From positions 1 to 5,140 of the forward strand of contig CAPNGW010000194.1 of assembly GCA_948665105.1 (NCBI GenBank): 5,140 bases of DNA, in the 5' to 3' direction. A program made the position numbers and the translations under genes. The stretch comes from an uncultured Lachnospiraceae bacterium. Lineage in GTDB: Bacteria; Bacillota; Clostridia; Lachnospirales; Lachnospiraceae. The stretch's first letter is position 1. Each line of letters opens with the position of its first letter. The notes below the pieces were generated by a model. The model had not been told where the DNA came from and ran no database searches. It worked only from the letters and a program-made list of their open reading frames with translations. Positions 1 through 5,140 of this stretch are shown here, one piece after another.

Positions 1-137
1 AGGGCCGCCATGACCCCATTATCGTCCCCCGGGCCGTTGTGGTGGTGGAAGCCATGGCTGCCCTGACGCTGGCGGACTTACTGCTCTCCAATATGGGGGC
101 GAAAATGGAACATTTGAAGGAAATATATTTGGAGTAG
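1..137 (+). CDS. aroC: Chorismate synthase, C-terminal end (partial, 5' end off window)
   Basis: The reading frame entering at the left edge (first full codon at base 3) encodes 44 residues and stops at TAG 135-137. It begins GRHDPIIVPRAVVVVEAMAA and continues into a helix rich in Ala and Leu (ALTLADLLL). The GRHDP...VPRA...VEAMAALxLADxLL pattern is the well-known C-terminal signature of chorismate synthase. That enzyme converts 5-enolpyruvylshikimate 3-phosphate to chorismate with reduced FMN, the last shikimate-pathway step, in the cytosol. The Arg-His-Asp of this segment lies in the conserved active-site region of the family. Only the tail is visible, so the start, length and integrity of the gene cannot be judged. 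The gene is convergent with the lactonase gene and therefore not in its operon. The ending (MGAKMEHLKEIYLE) looks natural and not truncated. Identification is firm despite the short length. Confidence 0.93.
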   Translation, partial: GRHDPIIVPRAVVVVEAMAALTLADLLLSNMGAKMEHLKEIYLE

Positions 138-184
138 CAGGAAAATCAAATGCTCCGCTTCAAGCAATGGGATATCAAGCTTGC

Positions 185-226
185 AGTGCTGCCAGGCAAC
201 GGGGTATTTGACCCTGGTAGCATTTT
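185..226 (+). terminator. Candidate intrinsic terminator for aroC
   Basis: A hairpin can form in plus-strand RNA. GCTGCCAGG (188-196) pairs with CCTGGTAGC (213-221), with one G-U pair. Weaker A-U and G-U pairs extend it to 185-187 with 222-224. The loop is about 16 nt and a short TTTT run (223-226) follows. It starts about 50 bp after the aroC stop. The loop is long and the U-tract short, so this is a weak candidate. In minus-strand RNA the G-U pair becomes an A-C mismatch and no U-tract follows, so it does not obviously terminate the opposing operon. Confidence 0.4.
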
Positions 227-234
227 ACTCACCC

Positions 235-1293
235 CTACCCCAGCTTATGAAAATGAATACAGTTGGGCGTCTCAATCTTAATGGGGCGCCCCATCATGAG
301 AAAATGCTGCTTCTCATAGTTCATCTTAAACAACGTAATCTCATTGGTATCGTGATTCAGGCTGGCAAAATGCTCCCCGTCCGGGAAAATCCCCAGGGTT
401 TTGGGATAGTCGCCGCTGATTTTGGAGTTGCACACCTCCGTGAGCATCCCGGTATCCTGATTCACCTCATAGACAATGACTGAGTTTGGCCCCGCATTGG
501 AGCAGAACAGGTACCTGCCGTCCATGGACAGCTCCATCCCCGATGCACCGCTGCTCTTCTTTTCCTCCTGCTCCACCGTGGAAATACTCTGGACGAACTC
601 AAATACCGGCCCCTTGGGGCTGCACTCATACTGATACACCTCCACCGTATTCTTGAGCTCACACAGCACATAGGCAAACCGTCCGTCCTTGGTGAACCGT
701 ATCATTCTCGGGCCGGAATTGATGGGGCATCTTAAAATATCGGCAATTTTCATTTTACCGTGGGTGTAATCCAGCTGGTAAATCTTCACATGATCCAGAC
801 CACCGTCCACGGCGCAAAGGTAATTCTGCTTCACCGGCGTCAGCATCACGCAGTTGACATGAGGCCTGGAATTGCGCTCTGCAATGTTTCTTCCCATTCC
901 CTGATGAAAAATTCCGTCGGCAATTTCTCCGATACCGCCATCCTTCTTTAAACGCATCATGGTAACCCGGCCATCGTGGTATCCGGCCACAAAGAGGTAA
1001 CGGTTTTTGTCATCCACCTCCACATAGCAGCCGCGCATACCGCCAATCCACGCCTCATTGATGGGCTCTAAGTCCCCGTCCGGCAGAATTTTGAAGGACT
1101 CCACCCCCTCATCCGCAATGGAGTATAGAAATCTGCCATCCTTGGAAACTGTCAAATCCGAGGGGTTGTTGATGGGAATTACCTTCCGCTCCTTAAGCCT
1201 TCCCTGCTCCATATCCACATCGTACAGGTGAATGCCCACACTGTTCCCGTGAGTATAGGTCCCCACATAAGCCACATATCTGTCACCGTTCAT
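235..1293 (-). CDS. Lactonase family protein (seven-bladed beta-propeller, 6-phosphogluconolactonase-like)
   Basis: This 352-residue protein belongs to the YbhE/YkgB beta-propeller lactonase family, whose characterised members hydrolyse 6-phosphogluconolactone in the pentose phosphate pathway. Length fits the family (about 330-350). It has no signal peptide, so it is probably cytosolic. Repeated blade motifs are visible: VGTYTHG near residues 10-16, NPSDLTVSKDGRFLYS (43-58), SRPHVNCV (142-149), DGGLDHVKIYQ (163-173), GPRMIRFTKDGRFAYVL (194-210), SGMELSMDGRYLFCSNAG (251-268) and YPKTLGIFPDGEHFA (296-310). I chose the ATG at 1293 over one 16 codons upstream because it has a good AGGAGG at 9 nt spacing and the protein then begins directly with the first propeller strand. 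The start overlaps the end of trhP by 11 bp, so it is probably translationally coupled. The usual SNRGH and PRxF positions read SNAGP and PKTL here, so the substrate may differ. It ends in HFHKLG-TAG. Confidence 0.8.
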   Translation of the reverse strand: MNGDRYVAYVGTYTHGNSVGIHLYDVDMEQGRLKERKVIPINNPSDLTVSKDGRFLYSIADEGVESFKILPDGDLEPINEAWIGGMRGCYVEVDDKNRYLFVAGYHDGRVTMMRLKKDGGIGEIADGIFHQGMGRNIAERNSRPHVNCVMLTPVKQNYLCAVDGGLDHVKIYQLDYTHGKMKIADILRCPINSGPRMIRFTKDGRFAYVLCELKNTVEVYQYECSPKGPVFEFVQSISTVEQEEKKSSGASGMELSMDGRYLFCSNAGPNSVIVYEVNQDTGMLTEVCNSKISGDYPKTLGIFPDGEHFASLNHDTNEITLFKMNYEKQHFLMMGRPIKIETPNCIHFHKLG

Positions 1294-2530
1294 CTTCCTG
1301 TTCCTCCTCTTCTTGTCTTCGTAGTATATCGAAAGCCTCAAGGGGCTGTCCCAAGTCTACCCACAGTATCTGTTTGGGATGGGGCGCGGATTCCATGGGT
1401 TCTCCCTCCTGGTTATAGATGCCCCTCACCGTCACCGCAACGTTTTCCCCGCCCGGCTTCATAACCTCAAGAACCTCCCCCACCGAGAACTTGTTTCGCT
1501 GCTCAATGCGGTACTGCCCCAGGGTATTACCCTCTCCCACAATTCCCAGATACGTATATTCCTTCACGTAAGTGTTATTGTCATATATCTGCGTGGTCTC
1601 ATCGGGTTTTCCAAAGAAAAATCCGGTGGTAAACTGGCGGTAGGTACAGCCTGTAATCTGCTCCCGGTACCACGGAAGATTCTCCTGATACTTTTCCTGG
1701 GATTCCAGATAATCGTCAATGGCCTTCCGATAAGTCCTTGCCACGGTGGCCACATAGAGGGCCGTCTTCATCCGTCCTTCTATCTTGAAGCTGTCTATGC
1801 CAGACTCCATAAGCTCTGGGATGTGTTCAATCATACACAAATCCTTGGAGTTGAAAATGTAGGTTCCACGCTCATTTTCATACACCGGAAGATACTCTCC
1901 CGGACGCTTCTCCTCCACCACCGCATACTTCCAGCGGCAGGGATGGGTGCAGGCCCCCCGGTTGGCGTCCCTCCCTGTAAAATAATTGCTCAATAGACAC
2001 CGGCCCGAATAGGAGATACACATGGCTCCGTGAATAAAGGTCTCCATCTCCATATCTTTTGGAATGTTTCTCCGAATCTCCTTAAGCTCCTTAAGGGAAA
2101 GCTCCCGGGCGGACACAACCCGCCTGGCCCCCAATCCATACCAGAACCGGTAGGTGCCGTAATTGGTGTTGTTGGCCTGAGTGCTGATATGTACTTCAAT
2201 CTCCGGGCAGACCTCCCGGGCAATGGTGAAAATCCCGGGGTCGGAAATAATCAGCGCATCCGGCTTTATTTCTTTTAATTCCTCAAAATATGTCCTCACG
2301 CCGGCAAGGTCGTCGTTGTGGGCCAAAATGTTGGCCGTCACATAGACTCTGGCTCCCCTCTCATGTGCGAAGGCAATCCCCTCCCCCATTTCCTTAAGAG
2401 AGAAATTCTTGGCCTTGGCCCGAAGCCCGAAGGCCTCCCCTCCGATGTATACCGCGTCGGCGCCGTATGCAATAGCTATTTTCAATACCTCCAGGCTGCT
2501 GGCTGGAACCAGTAATTCCGGTTTCTTCAT
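1283..2530 (-). CDS. trhP: U32-family protein, tRNA U34 hydroxylation factor TrhP (YrrO-like)
   Basis: This 415-residue protein is a U32 'collagenase-like peptidase' by family name. Characterised relatives are RNA or quinone hydroxylation proteins. Its closest type is TrhP/YrrO, which forms 5-hydroxyuridine at tRNA position 34. The N-terminal TIM-barrel-like part starts MKKPELLVPASSLEVLKIAI, followed by GADAVYIGG (23-31). The U32 signature ETFIHGAMCISYSGRCLLS lies at 163-181. Cysteines C171, C178, C194, C198 and C232 are present; C171-x6-C178, C194 and C232 match the spacing of the iron-sulfur ligands reported for the related UbiU, so a [4Fe-4S] cluster is likely. DSFKIEGRMK (246-255) is also typical. 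Residues from about 325 form the C-terminal U32 domain. Length fits YrrO (about 420), not the much longer RlhA. The start ATG overlaps the trmR stop as ATGA and has AGAGGGGAG 5 nt upstream. The tail (405-415) is strongly acidic. No classical protease motif is seen. Confidence 0.88.
   Translation of the reverse strand: MKKPELLVPASSLEVLKIAIAYGADAVYIGGEAFGLRAKAKNFSLKEMGEGIAFAHERGARVYVTANILAHNDDLAGVRTYFEELKEIKPDALIISDPGIFTIAREVCPEIEVHISTQANNTNYGTYRFWYGLGARRVVSARELSLKELKEIRRNIPKDMEMETFIHGAMCISYSGRCLLSNYFTGRDANRGACTHPCRWKYAVVEEKRPGEYLPVYENERGTYIFNSKDLCMIEHIPELMESGIDSFKIEGRMKTALYVATVARTYRKAIDDYLESQEKYQENLPWYREQITGCTYRQFTTGFFFGKPDETTQIYDNNTYVKEYTYLGIVGEGNTLGQYRIEQRNKFSVGEVLEVMKPGGENVAVTVRGIYNQEGEPMESAPHPKQILWVDLGQPLEAFDILRRQEEEEQEDER
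1303..1308 (-). promoter_or_regulatory. Shine-Dalgarno site of the lactonase gene, inside the trhP coding end
   Basis: AGGAGG on the minus strand lies 9 nt before the ATG at 1293. It sits inside the final codons of trhP, where the same purine-rich stretch encodes the acidic tail EEEEQEDER. This site decides the lactonase start, since the upstream in-frame ATG at 1341 lies deeper in trhP and would add a charged 16-residue leader. Confidence 0.75.
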
Positions 2531-3183
2531 ATCTGCTCCCCTCTTCTCTTACTGCTTACGGTAATTCCGTCCCCCACAGGCAGAAGTGCTGTGATAAGCG
2601 CAGGATGGTGCGTCAGCTCAAAGAGATACTCCCGCATCCTCTTATGGATGGTACGGTTTCTTCTGGTAACCACATAGCGGGATTCCAGAATATCCCCCTC
2701 CTGAAGCACATTATCGGACACCAGGGTGCCGCCCTCCTTAAGGAGCCTTAAAACCTCCGGCAAAAAATTCAGATACTGGCCCTTTGCCGCATCCATAAAA
2801 ATAAAGTCAAAGGGCTCTGAGAGCTCCTTTAGTACCGCCTGAGCATCTCCCTCTATCAGTTCAATTACGTCCGCTTTTCCCGCCCGGGCAAAGTTCTCTC
2901 TGGCCACCGGGATTCTTTTATGGTAATTTTCTATGGTAACAATCCGACAGGGCTGCGGATTATTAAAGAGCATGAAAAGGGAAGAGAAACCCACTGCCGT
3001 TCCCACCTCCAGGATGGTCCCCGGCTGCTTCATGGCAAGAAGCAGCCGGAGCAGGCTTTGCATTTCTCTTCGTATAATCGGCACGTAATTTTTGTGCGCC
3101 TCTTGTTCAATTTCATAAAGTATTCCTGTATTGCCTGTATCAAAGGTATTGATAAAGGCCGCCAAACGTTCCTCTGAAACCAT
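2527..3183 (-). CDS. trmR: O-methyltransferase, tRNA 5-hydroxyuridine methyltransferase TrmR (YrrM-like)
   Basis: This 218-residue, SAM-dependent methyltransferase is of the catechol O-methyltransferase type (Methyltransf_3). The SAM-binding motif I is TILEVGTAVGFSSL (56-69). The acidic residue after strand 2 is in VTIENYHKR (82-90). Next come IEGDAQAVL (110-118), FDFIFMDAAKGQY (125-137) and GGTLVSDNVL (151-160). D131, D157 and N158 occupy the metal-binding positions known for this family and fall within two residues of those in B. subtilis TrmR. The enzyme methylates 5-hydroxyuridine at tRNA position 34 to 5-methoxyuridine. The assignment to TrmR and not a generic catechol methyltransferase rests on the neighbours: a U32 gene directly downstream with ATGA overlap and an MltG-like gene directly upstream, as in B. 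subtilis yrrL-yrrM-yrrN-yrrO. The start ATG lies 10 bp after the previous stop. Its Shine-Dalgarno (GGGGG at short spacing) is mediocre, suggesting coupling. Length is normal and the protein is cytosolic. Confidence 0.87.
   Translation of the reverse strand: MVSEERLAAFINTFDTGNTGILYEIEQEAHKNYVPIIRREMQSLLRLLLAMKQPGTILEVGTAVGFSSLFMLFNNPQPCRIVTIENYHKRIPVARENFARAGKADVIELIEGDAQAVLKELSEPFDFIFMDAAKGQYLNFLPEVLRLLKEGGTLVSDNVLQEGDILESRYVVTRRNRTIHKRMREYLFELTHHPALITALLPVGDGITVSSKRRGEQI
2536..2544 (-). promoter_or_regulatory. Shine-Dalgarno site of trhP, inside the trmR 3' end
   Basis: AGAGGGGAG on the minus strand ends 5 nt before the trhP ATG (2530). It lies within the last codons of trmR (RRGEQI). Together with the ATGA stop/start overlap it indicates coupled translation of the two tRNA-modification genes. 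Confidence 0.6.
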
Positions 3184-3193
3184 ATTGCCCCCA

Positions 3194-3598
3194 TTATTTC
3201 GAAGCTCCGCCGTCCTCTTTTCCTTCCTCCTTCACCTGCTTTGCCGTCATCACAGCCAGCATATCCTTGGCAGTCTGGGAGGTATTTAAGGTATAAAGCC
3301 CCGGACGTACCTTGTTGGGGTAGGAAAACAGCTTCATCTGAATCAGGAAGAGATTGGCATCCTTCACAAGCCCCTTCTCCTCAAGAATAATTCCAAGCTC
3401 ATGGGCCGATACACCTTCAGCTACCTCCACCACCACATCCCTGCCGGGAGAGCGTTCCATCGGCTGCTCCGTAAATACCCGGTAGCCCATGCTGTAGGAG
3501 GCGGCCCCCAGCTTCAGCAGGCTGAAGGCAACCACAATGAATAGCAATATGGTAGTACAAACATACAGTATATTCAGAACGATTTTACTGGCACTCAT
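3194..3598 (-). CDS. Short MltG/YceG-like membrane protein lacking the catalytic domain
   Basis: This 134-residue protein has one N-terminal membrane segment (about residues 7-31, LNILYVCTTILLFIVVAFSL) and a small extracytoplasmic domain at about 53-117. The stretch VVVEVAEGVSAHELGIILEE, then GLVKDANLF and VRPGLYTLNTSQTAKDMLAV, resembles the LysM-like N-terminal part of endolytic transglycosylase MltG (YceG). Full MltG proteins are roughly 330 residues or more and carry a catalytic Glu in the C-terminal half. That half is absent here: the protein ends in a charged tail (KEEGKEDGGASK) and TAA, and the next gene starts 10 bp later, leaving no room for a lost domain. It is therefore a stand-alone domain, possibly a peptidoglycan-binding or regulatory protein; cleavage activity is not expected. 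The position just before trmR matches yrrL (MltG) in B. subtilis. AGAGGGG 4 nt before the ATG supports the start. Family assignment is moderately sure; function is unknown. Confidence 0.72.
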   Translation of the reverse strand: MSASKIVLNILYVCTTILLFIVVAFSLLKLGAASYSMGYRVFTEQPMERSPGRDVVVEVAEGVSAHELGIILEEKGLVKDANLFLIQMKLFSYPNKVRPGLYTLNTSQTAKDMLAVMTAKQVKEEGKEDGGASK

Positions 3599-3602
3599 AC
3601 AA

Positions 3603-3609
3603 CCCCTCT
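3603..3609 (-). promoter_or_regulatory. Shine-Dalgarno site of the MltG-like gene
   Basis: AGAGGGG on the minus strand lies 4 nt before the ATG at 3598, in the 15-bp gap after the ylbF stop. It supports this start and independent initiation of the gene. Confidence 0.5.
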
Positions 3610-3613
3610 TTTC

Positions 3614-3958
3614 TCATTGGTCCACGAAACACAAATCGAAGTCAATCTGCTCCATCAGCGTCATATTGATATTCTGAATCAACCGGCAGACGGCCAGCTC
3701 CGCCGCCAGATACTCATCCACCAGCGGTTCCTGCCGAAACCGGGCAAATTCCTGCTCCAGACGGTCTATCTCCTCAAAGAGGTCCATGTTGTCCTTACTT
3801 CTCTGCAGCAGATAATTGCGTCTGCGGAAATTGTGGATGGTCCTCTCCTTCTCCGGCTCCAGCTTTATCTTCCCTCGGATTTCCTGGTACTTTGTATATT
3901 CTTCACTGTTCAAAACAGCCAAGGTCAACTCTTTCAGACAGTCCTCTACATAGCTCAT
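3614..3958 (-). CDS. ylbF: YlbF/YmcA family protein
   Basis: This 114-residue, all-helical, highly charged protein resembles the Com_YlbF family. Recognisable segments are the N-terminal helix (SYVEDCLKELTLAVLNSEEY, 2-21), YQEIRGKI (24-31), the central coiled-coil-like region with IHNFRRRNYLLQ (41-52), and the C-terminal helix LAAELAVCRLIQNINMTLME (84-103). In B. subtilis, YlbF (RicF), YmcA (RicA) and YaaT (RicT) form a complex that works with RNase Y in mRNA maturation and affects competence, sporulation and biofilm formation. Length is close to family norms, slightly short. The protein has three scattered cysteines (C7, C91, C110) and no Cys-rich tail of the kind used for Fe-S binding in the Bacillus complex, so it may not act identically. 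The start at 3958 is 5 bp after the RNase J stop. Its Shine-Dalgarno is weak (GGAAG at about 10 nt, inside the RNase J end), which suggests translational coupling to RNase J. Confidence 0.82.
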   Translation of the reverse strand: MSYVEDCLKELTLAVLNSEEYTKYQEIRGKIKLEPEKERTIHNFRRRNYLLQRSKDNMDLFEEIDRLEQEFARFRQEPLVDEYLAAELAVCRLIQNINMTLMEQIDFDLCFVDQ

Positions 3959-3963
3959 AGGCG

Positions 3964-5140
3964 TTACACTTCCATGATAATAGGCATAATCATGGGACGG
4001 CGCTTTGTTTTTCTCCAGACGAATTCGCCCAGTGCATCTTTAATCTCCGTCTTAATCTTGCCCCAATCGGTGATATTTTTGTCCATGCAATGCTCCACGG
4101 TGCCCTCCAGGACCTTTCTGGCCTCATCCATAAGGCTCTCTGAGCCCCGTACATACACAAAGCCACGGGTGACGATATCCGGCCCGGCCATAACCTGGCC
4201 GCTTCTGCCATCCAGGGTAAGCACCACGATGATGATGCCGTCCTCGGCCAGATGCTGGCGGTCTCTCAAAACGATGTTTCCAACATCGCCTACGCCCAGA
4301 CCATCCACCATAATATCCCCCACAGGCACCTCTCCGGTGATGTCCGCGCCATTCCCGTCAAGCTCCAGCACATCGCCGCAGGTGAGAATGAAGATATCCT
4401 CCTTGTCATAACCCAGCTCCTGGGCAATTCTGGCCTGAGCCTTCAGATGCCGGTACTCCCCATGGACGGGGATGGCATATTGGGGCTTCACCAGAGAATA
4501 TATGAGCTTAATGTCCTCCTGGCAGGCGTGACCGGATACATGGGTATCCTGGAAAATCACGTTGGCCCCCTTCACAGACAGCTCGTTGATTACCTTTGAC
4601 ACCGCCTTCTCATTGCCCGGTATGGGACTGGAGCTGAAGATTACCGTATCCCCGGGCTGTATGGTAACCTTCTTATGAAGATTGGCCGCCATACGGGACA
4701 GAGCCGCCATGGATTCTCCCTGGCTTCCCGTGGTAATGAGAACCGTCTGCTCATTGGGGTAATTCTTAATCTGCTCAATATCAATAAGAGTCTTGTCGGG
4801 AATACTGATATACCCCAGCTCTGCGGCAATGGTGATGATATTCACCATGCTGCGGCCCTCCACCACTACCTTGCGGCCGTATTTGTACGCCGAATTGATA
4901 ATCTGCTGCACCCGGTCCACATTGGAGGCAAAGGTGGCCACAATGATTCTGGAGTTGGTGTGGTCCGCAAAAATATTGTCAAAGGTCTTGCCCACGGTCT
5001 TCTCAGAACTGGTGTATCCGGGCCGCTCCGCATTGGTACTGTCGCACATCAGTGCCAGCACGCCCTTCTTGCCAATCTCGCCGAACCGCTGCAAATCAAT
5101 GGGGTCTCCAAAGACAGGGGTATAGTCCACCTTAAAGTCT
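3964..5140 (-). CDS. rnjA: Ribonuclease J, C-terminal ~70% (partial, 5' end off window)
   Basis: The open frame runs off the right edge; 391 codons precede TAA 3964-3966. Full RNase J is about 555 residues, so roughly the first 160, including the HxHxDH metal site, lie outside. The enzyme is a cytosolic metallo-beta-lactamase/beta-CASP 5'-3' exo- and endoribonuclease central to mRNA decay and rRNA maturation in Firmicutes. The first complete codon is the Asp of the DFKVDYTP segment, which matches the family's TGDFK metal-ligand motif. Also visible are CDSTNAERPG, ATFASNVDRVQQ, TTGSQGESMAALSR, FSSSPIPGNE, the beta-CASP motif THVSGHA (HVSGHA at about 4525-4542) and PVHGEYRH (about 4447-4470). 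The C-terminal domain contains DGLGVGDVGNIVLRDR and AGPDIVTRGFVYVR, and the protein closes with KTKRRPMIMPIIMEV, nearly the same ending as B. subtilis RNase J1. The GTG at 5130 is an internal valine, not a start. J1 versus J2 type cannot be settled from this part alone. Confidence 0.95.
   Translation of the reverse strand, partial: DFKVDYTPVFGDPIDLQRFGEIGKKGVLALMCDSTNAERPGYTSSEKTVGKTFDNIFADHTNSRIIVATFASNVDRVQQIINSAYKYGRKVVVEGRSMVNIITIAAELGYISIPDKTLIDIEQIKNYPNEQTVLITTGSQGESMAALSRMAANLHKKVTIQPGDTVIFSSSPIPGNEKAVSKVINELSVKGANVIFQDTHVSGHACQEDIKLIYSLVKPQYAIPVHGEYRHLKAQARIAQELGYDKEDIFILTCGDVLELDGNGADITGEVPVGDIMVDGLGVGDVGNIVLRDRQHLAEDGIIIVVLTLDGRSGQVMAGPDIVTRGFVYVRGSESLMDEARKVLEGTVEHCMDKNITDWGKIKTEIKDALGEFVWRKTKRRPMIMPIIMEV

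Noticed and set aside
171..182. GATATCAAGCTT, an EcoRV-HindIII string also found in cloning-vector polylinkers
   Set aside because: The flanking bases on both sides do not match a polylinker, and a 12-base match is plausibly chance, so I do not regard it as vector contamination.
1294..1341. Longer lactonase start at 1341 (extra N-terminal MRLSIYYEDKKRRNRK)
   Set aside because: The extension is charged, precedes the first propeller strand and lies inside trhP. The ATG at 1293 has a well-placed AGGAGG.
1379..1996. 205-codon plus-strand open frame opposite trhP
   Set aside because: It lies entirely within a clear U32 coding sequence, has no recognisable domain, and has no convincing ribosome binding site context.
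1283..2530. Reading the U32 protein as a secreted collagenase or protease
   Set aside because: It has no signal peptide and no protease motif. The cysteine pattern and the trmR neighbour fit an Fe-S RNA hydroxylation protein.
3617..4411. 264-codon open frame on the plus strand opposite ylbF and the RNase J C-terminus
   Set aside because: It is antisense to two well-recognised genes and its translation shows low-complexity Ser/Thr/Pro runs with no family resemblance. It is a shadow of the codon bias of the real genes.
5128..5130. GTG start for RNase J at 5130
   Set aside because: The frame stays open to the window edge and upstream codons encode DFK of the family's TGDFK motif, so this is an internal valine.

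Overview
This window looks like chromosomal core DNA from a moderate-GC Firmicute. I infer a clostridial, Lachnospiraceae-like organism from the protein sequences, the GA-rich ribosome binding sites and the gene set. No mobile element, CRISPR array, tRNA or rRNA was seen. Coding density is very high, and the only non-coding stretch of note is about 97 bp.

Layout. Bases 1-137 on the plus strand hold the last 44 codons of chorismate synthase (aroC). A short convergent intergenic region with a candidate terminator hairpin follows. From 235 to the right edge everything is on the minus strand and reads as one tightly packed gene string. In transcription order (right to left) it is: ribonuclease J (5' part off the window), a YlbF-family protein, a short membrane-anchored MltG/YceG-like protein without a catalytic domain, the O-methyltransferase TrmR (YrrM), the U32 'peptidase' TrhP, and a beta-propeller lactonase-family protein. 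Gaps are 5, 15 and 10 bp, followed by a 4-bp ATGA overlap and an 11-bp overlap. This implies a single transcript with translational coupling.

How the genes fit together. RNase J and YlbF belong to the RNA-decay machinery of Firmicutes. TrhP and TrmR are the hydroxylase and methyltransferase that successively make 5-hydroxyuridine and 5-methoxyuridine at tRNA wobble position 34. The MltG-like / TrmR / U32 order matches the Bacillus subtilis yrrL-yrrM-yrrN-yrrO cluster, so the region is an old Firmicute neighbourhood with RNase J and YlbF placed upstream and a lactonase added downstream. The least explained members are the catalytically headless MltG-like protein and the terminal lactonase. I found no evidence of a wholly new system. 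The main points of interest are the compact RNA-metabolism operon and those two uncharacterised members.
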